Of a stretch of 10,670 nucleotides of DNA, positions 1 to 7,700 are shown in pieces. This DNA comes from a bacterium (GTDB taxonomy: Bacteria > Krumholzibacteriota > Krumholzibacteriia > JACNKJ01). The stretch lies in assembly GCA_014382085.1 (NCBI GenBank), contig JACNKJ010000158.1:1-10670 (forward strand), in the 5' to 3' direction. How positions within the stretch are numbered: position 1 is the stretch's first letter; each line of letters opens with the position of its first letter. The position numbers and the translations under genes are program-made. Under the pieces are notes generated by a model. That model worked only from the letters and a program-made list of their open reading frames with translations, was not told the origin of the DNA and made no database searches.

Positions 1-574
1 CGGCAAAACGAAGTCGCACGCGAAGACTGTCACCGTGTTCGAAATCGCGAATGCGTCGATCTTGCAGAAGGGCGCGAAAACCGCCGAGACTTAGATCGAG
101 AAGATTCGCCGGAACCCAATCGCCGCCCGCTTCGAACTCAAGACGAAAATCCATGCTCCAGGAAGTGGGAATGCGCAAGGATCGTCGCACCTGGGATGAA
201 CTGATCTGGCGCGGCAGTTCCATCTTCACGCGTGAGGGGCCGCCATTCATGCAATGGTCGAGTCCCATGACACGGACGGCGAAACCATGCACCCTACCAC
301 CTATGGAGATTGAAACCAGATAGACGCGACCGGGGCTCAGAGATAGTCGATCCGGACCGTCCAATTCCATGTTGAGTTCGGTAGCGCCTATTTCACAGAT
401 TTGGGAGCCCTGCCAGACACCGCGATCCGGATCATGAATCTTGCAGGCCACATTCCCGGCCCAACACTCCCTCAGGAATCCGACCGCCGGAACTCCCCGA
501 AGTACGAAATCCGCCTCCTGGTAGCTTTTCAATACCCAGTGTTCCTGGTCAGCCTTTTTACTCTGATTCGTCAT
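1..574 (-). CDS. PilZ-domain protein, YcgR-like (partial, C-terminus off the left edge)
   Basis: Reading the minus strand from ATG at 574 gives 191 open codons to the window edge with no stop. The PilZ signature is visible: an RxxxR motif at R130-R134 (VRRSLRIP) followed by D160-x-S162-x-x-G165 (DLSLGG). In PilZ proteins these two motifs bind cyclic di-GMP. The first ~120 residues are a separate beta-rich region ending in an MELPRQI linker, which resembles the N-terminal domain of YcgR-type flagellar brake proteins. The role is therefore inferred to be a cytosolic c-di-GMP effector acting on motility or surface behaviour. No signal peptide or membrane segment is seen. An AAGG-type ribosome site (AAGGCGG) lies just before the ATG. 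The gene diverges from the lipoprotein gene at 732. The family call is firm; the target is unknown. Confidence 0.85.
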   Translation of the reverse strand, partial: MTNQSKKADQEHWVLKSYQEADFVLRGVPAVGFLRECWAGNVACKIHDPDRGVWQGSQICEIGATELNMELDGPDRLSLSPGRVYLVSISIGGRVHGFAVRVMGLDHCMNGGPSRVKMELPRQISSSQVRRSLRIPTSWSMDFRLEFEAGGDWVPANLLDLSLGGFRALLQDRRIRDFEHGDSLRVRLRFA

Positions 575-616
575 GTTTTCCGCCTTGGGTGCAGGAGTCC
601 ACCTCTCTGATCGGCA

Positions 617-645
617 GATATTCGTCCCTAGTTGATCTAAATATC
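617..645. repeat. Inverted repeat in the divergent intergenic region (possible operator)
   Basis: GATATT at 617-622 is mirrored by AATATC at 640-645, with 17 bases between the arms. It sits between the PilZ gene and the rightward candidate promoter. The arms are only six bases, so chance is a real alternative; a regulator-binding site is inference. Confidence 0.25.
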
Positions 646-664
646 GGCCTGTCGTCCGCATATC

Positions 665-693
665 TTGGCAAAACAGTTTCCTCATGTTAAAAC
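665..693 (+). promoter_or_regulatory. Candidate sigma70-type promoter for the lipoprotein gene
   Basis: TTGGCA at 665-670 matches five of six bases of the -35 consensus. A 17-base spacer leads to TAAAAC at 688-693, which matches four of six bases of the -10 consensus. Transcription would start near 700, giving a leader of about 32 bases before the ATG at 732. Promoter consensus in this lineage is not known, so this is tentative. Confidence 0.4.
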
Positions 694-731
694 TATGGGG
701 TCAAGTAACTGTGAAAATGTGGAGGTGTTGG

Positions 732-2195
732 ATGATGAAGCGATTCCTGGTCATTGGTCTCACCCTGACCCTGTCCCTGTTTCTGGCCTGCGGCAATGAC
801 GATCCTGCGGAACCCGCAGATTCAACCGCTCCGGCCATGGTGGATGACCTCTCCGCCACAGACATTGGGGCGAACCGACTATCCTTGATTTGGACCGCCC
901 CCGGCGACGATGGCAACAACGGACGGGCCAGTCGCTATGAACTGCGAGTTTCCGACGCCGTCATCACGCCCCATAATTGGGAAGACGCCGAGCCAGTGGA
1001 GGGCCTACCCGATCCCGCAGTTGCGGGCAGCCAGGAAAACTTCACGATCTTAGACCTGGAAATGGAAACAAGTTATCACTACGCCTTGCTCGCCTTGGAT
1101 GAAGAGGGCAATGCCGGTGATGTTTCGAACGACCTTGCAGTGACCACTCTCGGCCCGCCCGTGATTGTGTCCGCCGTCCCGGCCCAGGGCTCTGAAGATG
1201 TGAGCATGCTCACGGAGTTCGCTTTCACCTTCGATCGGCCCATGGATCCGTCCACTTTCACGGACGAGACCATCCAACTGCTTGCCAGGGAGTTTGGCAA
1301 AACTCTGCGCCCATCCTTGGATCTTCGCGCCGTCTACGTATTGCCTCAGGAACCACTGCCTCCCCAGATCAACATAGGCATTCGATTCAATGCTGGGATC
1401 CTTGATCAAGATGGCCTGCCCTTCGCGGGACAGAGCTTTGACTTTGATACGGGCCCCTATGACTGCACAGGTCTGGGCGATCGTTTCGAACCCAACAACG
1501 ATTTCATGGCCGCGCCTGAAATCGAGATCGATATCGTGCAACCCCTGCTCTCAACCTGTGGCGATGACATCGACATCTATCGATTTTCGCTTGAAGAGCC
1601 TAAAAAAATCACTGCATTCACAAACATTGACCTCGTTCTTCCTGAGCAGGAAGAGGGCACGTACCTAGAGTGGAGATTCGAATGGTTTCGTGATGACGGA
1701 GAAAGCTACAGCTGGAGCAGTGGAAGCGCGAATCCGGATTCACCAGGACAATTTCGATTCAGTTTCAATCCCGGAACATATTACCTCCAGTTAAGCAGCA
1801 GCGACGATGAAGAGCTGATCCTTTACGATCTTGAGTTTCGCTCCTCCGAAGCCTGTGCTGACGATCAATACGAAGACAATGATTTTCGAGAGGATGCCGT
1901 TGCCATCGAACCTGGCCTGCATGAGGGCCTTCGGGCTTGTTACCTGGATGAGGATTGGTTCACCATGCCCGTTGTTGCCGGACAGACATTCGTCATGAGT
2001 GTTGATTCTGGTGATCATATTGGATCCAAACGGATTTACGCCCAAGAACCTGGTGGGACCTCGTTCTATACAAACAACTATGGCGACAGTTTCGTTACCG
2101 ATACATTGGAGATCACCGCGGATGGCAACCTAGTTTTCTTCTACAAGGCATGGGCGGACGATGTGACTTACGACATGCAGCTCGACCTCAACTAG
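732..2195 (+). CDS. Multidomain lipoprotein (FnIII-like, Ig-like, two PPC-like domains)
   Basis: The ATG at 732 was chosen, although the frame opens at an ATG at 684. GGAGGT at 721-726 sits five bases before 732 and eight before a second ATG at 735, and the signal peptide begins there. The product is 487 residues. MMKRF, a hydrophobic stretch and FLAC with Cys20 indicate a signal peptidase II site, so it is a lipoprotein. Residues 33-138 look like a fibronectin type III domain (PAMVDDLSA, SLIWTAPGDDG, a Y...ALDEEGN end). Residues 142-240 resemble a bacterial Ig-like domain (SAVPAQGSEDV, FTFDRPMDPSTF). Residues 248-370 and 377-487 each resemble a pre-peptidase C-terminal domain: RFEPNND with DDIDIYRF, then QYEDNDF with DEDWF. 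No catalytic domain is present, so a binding or structural envelope role is inferred. It has its own terminator. Confidence 0.85.
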   Translation: MMKRFLVIGLTLTLSLFLACGNDDPAEPADSTAPAMVDDLSATDIGANRLSLIWTAPGDDGNNGRASRYELRVSDAVITPHNWEDAEPVEGLPDPAVAGSQENFTILDLEMETSYHYALLALDEEGNAGDVSNDLAVTTLGPPVIVSAVPAQGSEDVSMLTEFAFTFDRPMDPSTFTDETIQLLAREFGKTLRPSLDLRAVYVLPQEPLPPQINIGIRFNAGILDQDGLPFAGQSFDFDTGPYDCTGLGDRFEPNNDFMAAPEIEIDIVQPLLSTCGDDIDIYRFSLEEPKKITAFTNIDLVLPEQEEGTYLEWRFEWFRDDGESYSWSSGSANPDSPGQFRFSFNPGTYYLQLSSSDDEELILYDLEFRSSEACADDQYEDNDFREDAVAIEPGLHEGLRACYLDEDWFTMPVVAGQTFVMSVDSGDHIGSKRIYAQEPGGTSFYTNNYGDSFVTDTLEITADGNLVFFYKAWADDVTYDMQLDLN

Positions 2196-2217
2196 GCGCT
2201 GCCTAGCGATCTATTGA

Positions 2218-2248
2218 GCCGGGTGGGCCATCCCCACCCGGCCTTTTT
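2218..2248 (+). terminator. Rho-independent terminator of the lipoprotein gene
   Basis: A perfect 10-bp stem pairs GCCGGGTGGG (2218-2227) with CCCACCCGGC (2233-2242). The loop is five bases, and C plus five T's follow at 2244-2248. It lies 22 bases after the stop codon. Confidence 0.9.
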
Positions 2249-2428
2249 ACTTAGTGAACGCATGAGCCTAATCCTGTTACCTTTGTGGGAACTTAGGGCG
2301 TCTAAACAACTAAGCACACGATCGCATTCCGGCGGCGCCGTAAGCTGGGCTCGGCGCCGCGTTTTTCCGCTTGAACTGTCCAAGTAAGCCACGGCCTCGC
2401 CGGAAGATCACCGAACTGGTATTCAAGT
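2249..2428 (+). other. Short intergenic gap before tonB; possible leader or small RNA
   Basis: No credible gene is seen here. The gap follows one terminator and contains a second at 2332-2366, leaving about 80 bases between the two hairpins. I found no convincing promoter and no strong Shine-Dalgarno sequence before the ATG at 2429. Either a small RNA ends at the second hairpin, or the tonB operon is transcribed through it from an upstream promoter. Confidence 0.35.
2332..2366 (+). terminator. Second terminator-like hairpin upstream of the tonB operon (possible attenuator)
   Basis: A perfect 9-bp GC stem pairs GCGGCGCCG (2332-2340) with CGGCGCCGC (2352-2360) around an 11-base loop, followed by G and five T's at 2362-2366. 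The structure has the standard intrinsic-terminator form. It ends 62 bases before the tonB start and follows no recognisable gene, so it could end a small RNA or attenuate the operon. Confidence 0.7.
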
Positions 2429-3307
2429 ATGAGCCCAATGCCTACGACTTCCAGCAAATGGATCTGGTCCAGCGCGTTCCTCTTGGCCCTCATGCTCCAC
2501 CTCGGCATCTTCCTGGCAATCGAAGCGCTGCCGGAGGCAGAGGCCCGTGTTGCAGTGGCAGCTCCTCCACCCATTGAGTTTGTTTTTGCGCCCGAGCCCG
2601 AGGCGAAGACACCCCGTCAGTTTACCGAGCTACCGGATGATCGAGCCGATACGCCGCCCGACCTTGCTGAGTTTTTAAGCAATGTGGACAGTCGAGCGCG
2701 CAATCCCGAATCAGGCCGGGAAGATCAGACACTCCCACAACTCGATGGGCGAACGGAAATTCCCCAACTCGATATGGCCCCTCCCGCCGAAGAACCCGCG
2801 AAAACCCAGGTAGACAAGAGTGAAGCGCGGCGCGGCGAATTGCTTGAGGCTTATCGGGACTTCAAACAAGAAGATCCCATGTCGCCTTCGCCCCAAGCTC
2901 AAGATTACAAGCAGGAAGCACTATCCAATGCAGACGGCAGCGTTTCATTGGTGGGCGATGTCAGCATGAACACGGCCGCCTGGGTTTTCGGCGAATGGAT
3001 GAAGAGCTTCCGACGAAAGGTCATGCGGGTTTGGGATGCGCCCTATGCATTCAACCTCGGCATGATCGAAGGCTGGACCTTCGTGGAGCTGGAAGTCGGT
3101 CGTAACGGCCGACTCATCCGCTGCGATGTGCTCGATGAAACCGGACACGAAAGCTTGCGCATTTCCAGCGTGAACGCCATCCAAACCGCAGGCCCCTACG
3201 ACCACTTTCCCGATCGCGTACCCGAGGAAACCCTCACCTTGCGAATCAAGATGATTTACTCGCACTACCAGAACAATCCGAACCCCTCACGCCGAGGAGC
3301 TCCCTGA
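2429..3307 (+). CDS. TonB-family energy transducer
   Basis: The 292-residue product has the TonB plan. A short cytoplasmic N-terminus is followed by one membrane anchor at about residues 11-31 (WIWSSAFLLALMLHLGIFLAI). A long acidic, Pro-rich periplasmic stretch runs from 33 to ~175, and a C-terminal domain follows from ~180 to 280 (WTFVELEVGRNGRLIRCDVL at 216 onward, then DETGHESL and YDHFPDRVPEE). TonB proteins carry proton-motive energy from ExbB/ExbD to outer-membrane receptors. The membrane His (H24) is present, but the Ser normally four residues before it is Ala (A20). ATG 2429 is the only ATG/GTG/TTG between the upstream in-frame stop at 2372-2374 and the anchor apart from an ATG at 2438; its ribosome site is weak. 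The stop shares one base with the exbB start. TolA is the alternative, but no tolB or pal follows and no receptor lies nearby. Confidence 0.82.
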   Translation: MSPMPTTSSKWIWSSAFLLALMLHLGIFLAIEALPEAEARVAVAAPPPIEFVFAPEPEAKTPRQFTELPDDRADTPPDLAEFLSNVDSRARNPESGREDQTLPQLDGRTEIPQLDMAPPAEEPAKTQVDKSEARRGELLEAYRDFKQEDPMSPSPQAQDYKQEALSNADGSVSLVGDVSMNTAAWVFGEWMKSFRRKVMRVWDAPYAFNLGMIEGWTFVELEVGRNGRLIRCDVLDETGHESLRISSVNAIQTAGPYDHFPDRVPEETLTLRIKMIYSHYQNNPNPSRRGAP

Positions 3308-3930
3308 TGTTGGACTATCTGAAAGACGCCGGGCCACTGATCTACCCATTGGCTCTATGCAGTTTGCTCGCCGCGACCATTACCATCGAAAGGATGATCG
3401 CCCTGCGTCGAGGGCGAGTTCTGCCGCGGGAAATTCTTGAGGTCGTGGAATCGGTGACACCAGGCCGGGACATGAGCCTGGCCATTGATGTCTGCCGTCG
3501 CAACCCAGGTGTGTTTGCCGACATCATGCGTGCGGGCCTGGAGAACGCTGGACAATCTTGGGAGATTGCCCGCGACAATCTTCTGGATACGGGACGGCAG
3601 AAGACGCCGATGCTTGAAAAGCACTTGGTCTGGCTGGCCACCATCGCTCAGGCCGCGCCTCTGCTTGGGCTCCTGGGGACGGTGCTGGGAATGATCCGAA
3701 TGTTTGGATCCATTTCGGAAGCGGGACTCGGTGACCCGCAGGCGCTCTCAGGTGGAATCAGCGAGGCCATGCTCACCACGGCCATTGGACTCGCCATCGG
3801 CATCCCCACGCTGGTCGCCTACAACCTTCTCATGGCCAGATCGGAAGGCCTCGTGGCGGAAATCGAAGCCTACGCCACACATCTATTGGCGCGGCTGCGT
3901 CAGGGCAACAATGAAGGTGGCTCCGCATGA
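3307..3930 (+). CDS. exbB: ExbB/TolQ/MotA-family proton channel protein
   Basis: The 207-residue product has three membrane segments, at about residues 9-27, 106-131 and 153-177. The second and third carry family hallmarks. GLLGTVLGMIRMF contains T125, the likely equivalent of E. coli ExbB T148. SEAMLTTAIGLAIGIPTLVAYN contains E153 and T158, the likely equivalents of E176 and T181. It would form the inner-membrane pentamer around ExbD that uses proton flow to energise TonB. GAGGAG at 3294-3299 gives a good ribosome site seven bases before the ATG. The start overlaps the tonB stop as TGATG, and the end overlaps exbD as ATGA, so the three genes are translationally coupled. TolQ cannot be excluded by sequence alone; the adjacent tonB-like gene favours ExbB. 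Confidence 0.9.
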   Translation: MLDYLKDAGPLIYPLALCSLLAATITIERMIALRRGRVLPREILEVVESVTPGRDMSLAIDVCRRNPGVFADIMRAGLENAGQSWEIARDNLLDTGRQKTPMLEKHLVWLATIAQAAPLLGLLGTVLGMIRMFGSISEAGLGDPQALSGGISEAMLTTAIGLAIGIPTLVAYNLLMARSEGLVAEIEAYATHLLARLRQGNNEGGSA

Positions 3931-4385
3931 GCGGCTTGGCCTTTAAACCTACGCGCCATCGAGAAAAAATAACTTTGAGTGTTACGCCGCTTATCGACGT
4001 GCTGTTTTTGCTCATCATCTTCTTCATGCTCACGGGAACTTTCAAACGTTTGGCCGAACTTGAGCTCATGCTTCCCGATTCAAGCACGGCGGAGATCAGC
4101 CTGGAACAGGATGGACCGCGAAGCATGGAGCTTGTGCTAACCACTGACGGGCGACTCTTTGTGCAGGATGAAGCCGTTGAACTCGAATCGCTCAAGGCTC
4201 GACTCCTCGCCTTCCGAGAGAATAATCCGGAAAGTGGCGCTTTGCTCAACGCAGAGTCCGGCGTGGAACATGGTCGAGTGGTAGAGCTCTTGGATATCAT
4301 TCGAGAAGCCGGCTTTCCGGGAGTTAGCCTGGGAACGCGACCCGCGACCCAGGAGGAAGAAAAATCCAACCCCAAAGAGAACTAG
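3927..4385 (+). CDS. exbD: ExbD/TolR-family protein
   Basis: The 152-residue product has the ExbD layout. A basic cytoplasmic N-terminus (FKPTRHREKI) leads to one membrane segment at about residues 20-37 (TPLIDVLFLLIIFFMLT) and a periplasmic domain. D24 in PLID is the conserved membrane aspartate that carries protons in ExbD and TolR. The periplasmic part has the usual LTTDGRLFVQDEAVELESL pattern and a HGRVVELLDIIREAGF helix. The tail after ~140 is charged and probably disordered (QEEEKSNPKEN). The ATG overlaps the exbB stop by four bases. It is the last gene of the operon, and I see no clear terminator directly after it. Confidence 0.9.
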   Translation: MSGLAFKPTRHREKITLSVTPLIDVLFLLIIFFMLTGTFKRLAELELMLPDSSTAEISLEQDGPRSMELVLTTDGRLFVQDEAVELESLKARLLAFRENNPESGALLNAESGVEHGRVVELLDIIREAGFPGVSLGTRPATQEEEKSNPKEN

Positions 4386-4731
4386 CAAGCTCGCAAAATG
4401 GTCGATAGCGGAACGAGTGCCACTCAAAGCAGTTGGAGCAAAACTTACCGATAGAGTGAAATGACCTATCCCCAATCGCGGATTTCTACGAACCTACCTT
4501 CGCATCCTCCATAGCACGCAACCCACAGGTTCTCCGCTGAGATTTTCACTCATAAGTCTATTTTTCCCTAGATATCGAACGGAGATCCAAGACGAAGAGC
4601 GAAGCTCACCTATCACTTTGAATTCAGCAAAGCGGGTCTTTAATATCTGTATCCCTAACATCAATAATGATAGACTCTTTAGCGTGAATCCAAATTCCAA
4701 TCGCCAGTTTGACTCAAGCAAGGAGATAAAG
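4386..4731 (+). other. 346-base intergenic region between exbD and the C25 peptidase
   Basis: No coding frame here looks real. The stretch is visibly AT-richer than the flanking genes. It holds a candidate promoter at 4618-4646 and the ribosome site of the downstream gene at 4720-4725. I see no strong hairpin with a T-run, so the end of the tonB operon is not explained by an intrinsic terminator. Confidence 0.5.
4618..4646 (+). promoter_or_regulatory. Candidate promoter for the C25 peptidase gene
   Basis: TTGAAT at 4618-4623 and TAATAT at 4641-4646 are separated by exactly 17 bases, and each matches four of six consensus bases. Transcription would start near 4653, leaving an untranslated leader of about 80 bases. 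It is weaker than a full consensus, and chance is possible in AT-rich DNA. Confidence 0.4.
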
Positions 4732-7700
4732 ATGCTCGGGAATTCTATTCAACGGATGACCCTCATCGCTCTCGCCTGTCTTCTTTCCCTCACCACCCTA
4801 GCTTTGGCCGAGAGCATTCACTACAGCGACAGCTGGGCCGCTCAGGGGTTGACGATCCTGAACGAAACCGCCTCCGGTCTCGAGCTGGTCTTCTCTTTGA
4901 AAGATTGGCAGTTAGAAGAGACGAGCATCACCGGAGAGGCAGCGCGAAAGATCATCTTACCCGGCGCCTTCCTCCCCAACGATGCAGGCGCGCCGGATCT
5001 ACCCGGGCAAGGCTTCTTCATCGCCTTGCCAAACGGTGCGAGGGCGCAGTTGGAAATCTTGGAGATTCGCAGCGAGACTTCCAACAACATCAACCTGGTA
5101 CCGGCCTTCCGCCTGCCCCGGGAAGATGAGGACGGGCCCTTGGACTTCAGCAAGGACATGGACATCTGGTCATTGGATGCGGTCTACCCGGCCGAACCCG
5201 TGAAGATCAGCGAAGGCACGACCCTGCGTGGTGTGGATGCCGTAATGCTGGGTGTCACGCCATTCCAGTACAACCCCGTGAGCCGTGAACTCACCGTGAT
5301 TCGTGACATAAGGTTCAACATCAGTTTTGAAGATGGCGAAGGACACTTCGGCCGCGATCGATACCGCAGTCGCCACTGGGATCCGATCCTGCGATCCACC
5401 TTCTTGAACTCGGCATCACTTCCCGAGGTCGACTTCAATCTAGCTAATGCCGGAGCGCGGACTCTCGACTATGAATACCTCATCATTTGCCCCGACGATC
5501 CCAGCTTCCATGCCTGGGCCGACAGTCTACGTGTTTTTCGTTGTGAGCAGGGAATCCGCGCGGGAGTCGTGACCTGCGCCGACGTGGGCGGAAACACCAT
5601 CAGCGCTATCGAAAGCTTTATCAACGATGCCTACGATAACTGGGATGTTCCACCTTCAGCTTTCATGCTGCTCGGCGACTACGGCAGCACCTCAACCAGC
5701 GTAGTCTCGCCCATCTGGAACAGCTACTGCGTCAGCGATAACATTTTCGCCGACGTGAACGGGGACAATCTTCCCGACATCGCCCATGCGCGACTCTGCG
5801 TGCGAGACGAAACCGAGCTGGCCCACCTCGTAAGCAAGGCCATCGAGTATGAACGAAATCCCCCCACCAATCAGGGCTTCTATGACAACCCCGTCATCGC
5901 GGGCGGATGGCAAACTGAACGCTGGTTCATCCTCTGCGATGAAGTGCTCTTTGGATTCCTGGCCAACGAACACGGCAAGACTCCGGTGCGTGAATACGCC
6001 ATCTATGACGGCACGCCGGGCACCAGCTGGTCCACCGCCACCAACACTTCAACGGTTGTGAACTATTTCGGACCCAACGGATTGGGCTACCTTCCCGCAA
6101 CGCCGGGACATCTCAATGATTGGGGCGGCAACGCAACTCGATTGAATGCCGACATCAATGCTGGCAGCTTCATAGTTCAGCATCGTGACCATGGATACGA
6201 ATCGGGTTGGGGTGAGCCTTCATACTCGACCTCAAACCTGTCGGGTCTCAGCAATGAGGACCTAACTTTCGTTTTCTCCATCAATTGCTTGACCGGAAAA
6301 TACAACTGGAGCAGCGAGTGCTTCACCGAGGCCTTCCATCGTCATGCACAGGGCGCCCTGGGCCTCATTGCCGCCTCGGAAATTTCCTATTCCTTCGTGA
6401 ACGACACCTATGTATGGGGAATGTTCGACTACTTCTGGCCCGACTTCGATCCGGGCTATGGCGTAACCGGGCCACACAATCTACTGCCCGCCTTCGCCAA
6501 CGCTTATGGAAAGATCTACCTGCAGGCGTCCAGTTGGCCCTACAACACCGGCGACAAGGTCATCACGCATCATCTTTTCCATCATCATGGAGACGCCTAC
6601 ACATCGGTCTATTCGGAAATGCCCGAGGATCTGACTGTGAGCCATGACAACGTATTGCTGGTGGGTCTGGACTATTTCAGCGTATCCGCCGATGCGGGCG
6701 CCCTCATCGGCGTTTCCCGTGACGGCGAGTACCTGGGTTCGGCCATGGCCACCGGCTTCCCGGTGAACGTGGCGCTTCCTTCCCAAATTCCAGGAAGCAA
6801 CGTTGTGGTAACCGTAACCCAGCAGAATCACTATCGCTATCGTATGGAAATTCCGGTAGTGCCGCCGGATGGCCCCTATCTTATATACGCCGACGCCACT
6901 GTGCTCGACCCCGACGGCGATGATGACGGAATGCTCGATGAAGCTGAATCTGCAGGCATCGAACTGAGCCTGGAAAATGTTGGCATCGAAATCACTACCG
7001 GCATCAGCGTTGAAATCAGCACGGATGATTCCTACCTAAGCATTCTCGAAGGCACGCGTGCCTTCCCCGACATTCCCTCGGGTGGATTCGGAAGCAACCT
7101 GGATCCCTTCATGGTAGAAGTTGCGGGGAACGTTCCCGACGAGCATTCTATTCTCATCGATTTCACCGCCACCAGCAGTGAAAGCAGTTGGGACGGCAGT
7201 TTCCAACTAACGGCGCAGGCACCCGTACTAGAAACCCGTGGTATCGAAGTGATCGATCTGCCCTTCGGCGACGGTAGCGGAACTGCCGACGCAGGCGAGA
7301 CCATTACATTGCGCGTCAAGGTTGGGAATGTCGGTCATTCCGATGCTCATGATCTCGCGGCGACTCTCAGTACCATGGACATGAACGCCACCGTTCTCGA
7401 CGGCAACGCTGATTGCGAATACCTGCCGCAGGGCGGGGAGTCGACCATTCATGCCTTCGAGATTGAAATCAATCCCCTTTGCCCCGAGCCGAAGACCATT
7501 GGTTTCAGGCTTCACCTGGGTAACGATTCGGGATTCAGTTCTTTCCTCGACCTGTTCCTTCCCGTGGGTGGTTGGTTCGACGACATCGAAAGCGATCGCG
7601 GATGGACCGTTGGCGCTCAGGGTGATGACGCCTCGACCGGCATCTGGACGCGAGTTGATCCTAACGGCACCATCTACGAAACCGTTCAGGTTCAACCCGA

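Noticed and set aside
401..610. 69-codon plus-strand open frame near the left edge
   Set aside because: It is antisense to the PilZ gene, whose frame carries both family motifs.
1050..1541. 163-codon open frame antisense to the lipoprotein gene
   Set aside because: It is wholly inside a gene with clear domains on the other strand and shows no protein-like motif or ribosome site of its own.
3830..4375. 181-codon open frame antisense to exbD
   Set aside because: Ser/Arg-rich low-complexity translation, typical of the complement of a real gene; exbD on the other strand has its hallmark Asp and membrane segment.
4494..4721. 75-codon minus-strand open frame in the gap before the peptidase
   Set aside because: No convincing ribosome site or recognisable features, and it overlaps the candidate promoter and leader of the peptidase gene.
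4618..4731. 38-codon N-terminal extension of the peptidase
   Set aside because: The extension is polar and would bury the signal peptide, whereas ATG 4732 has AAGGAG at ideal distance.
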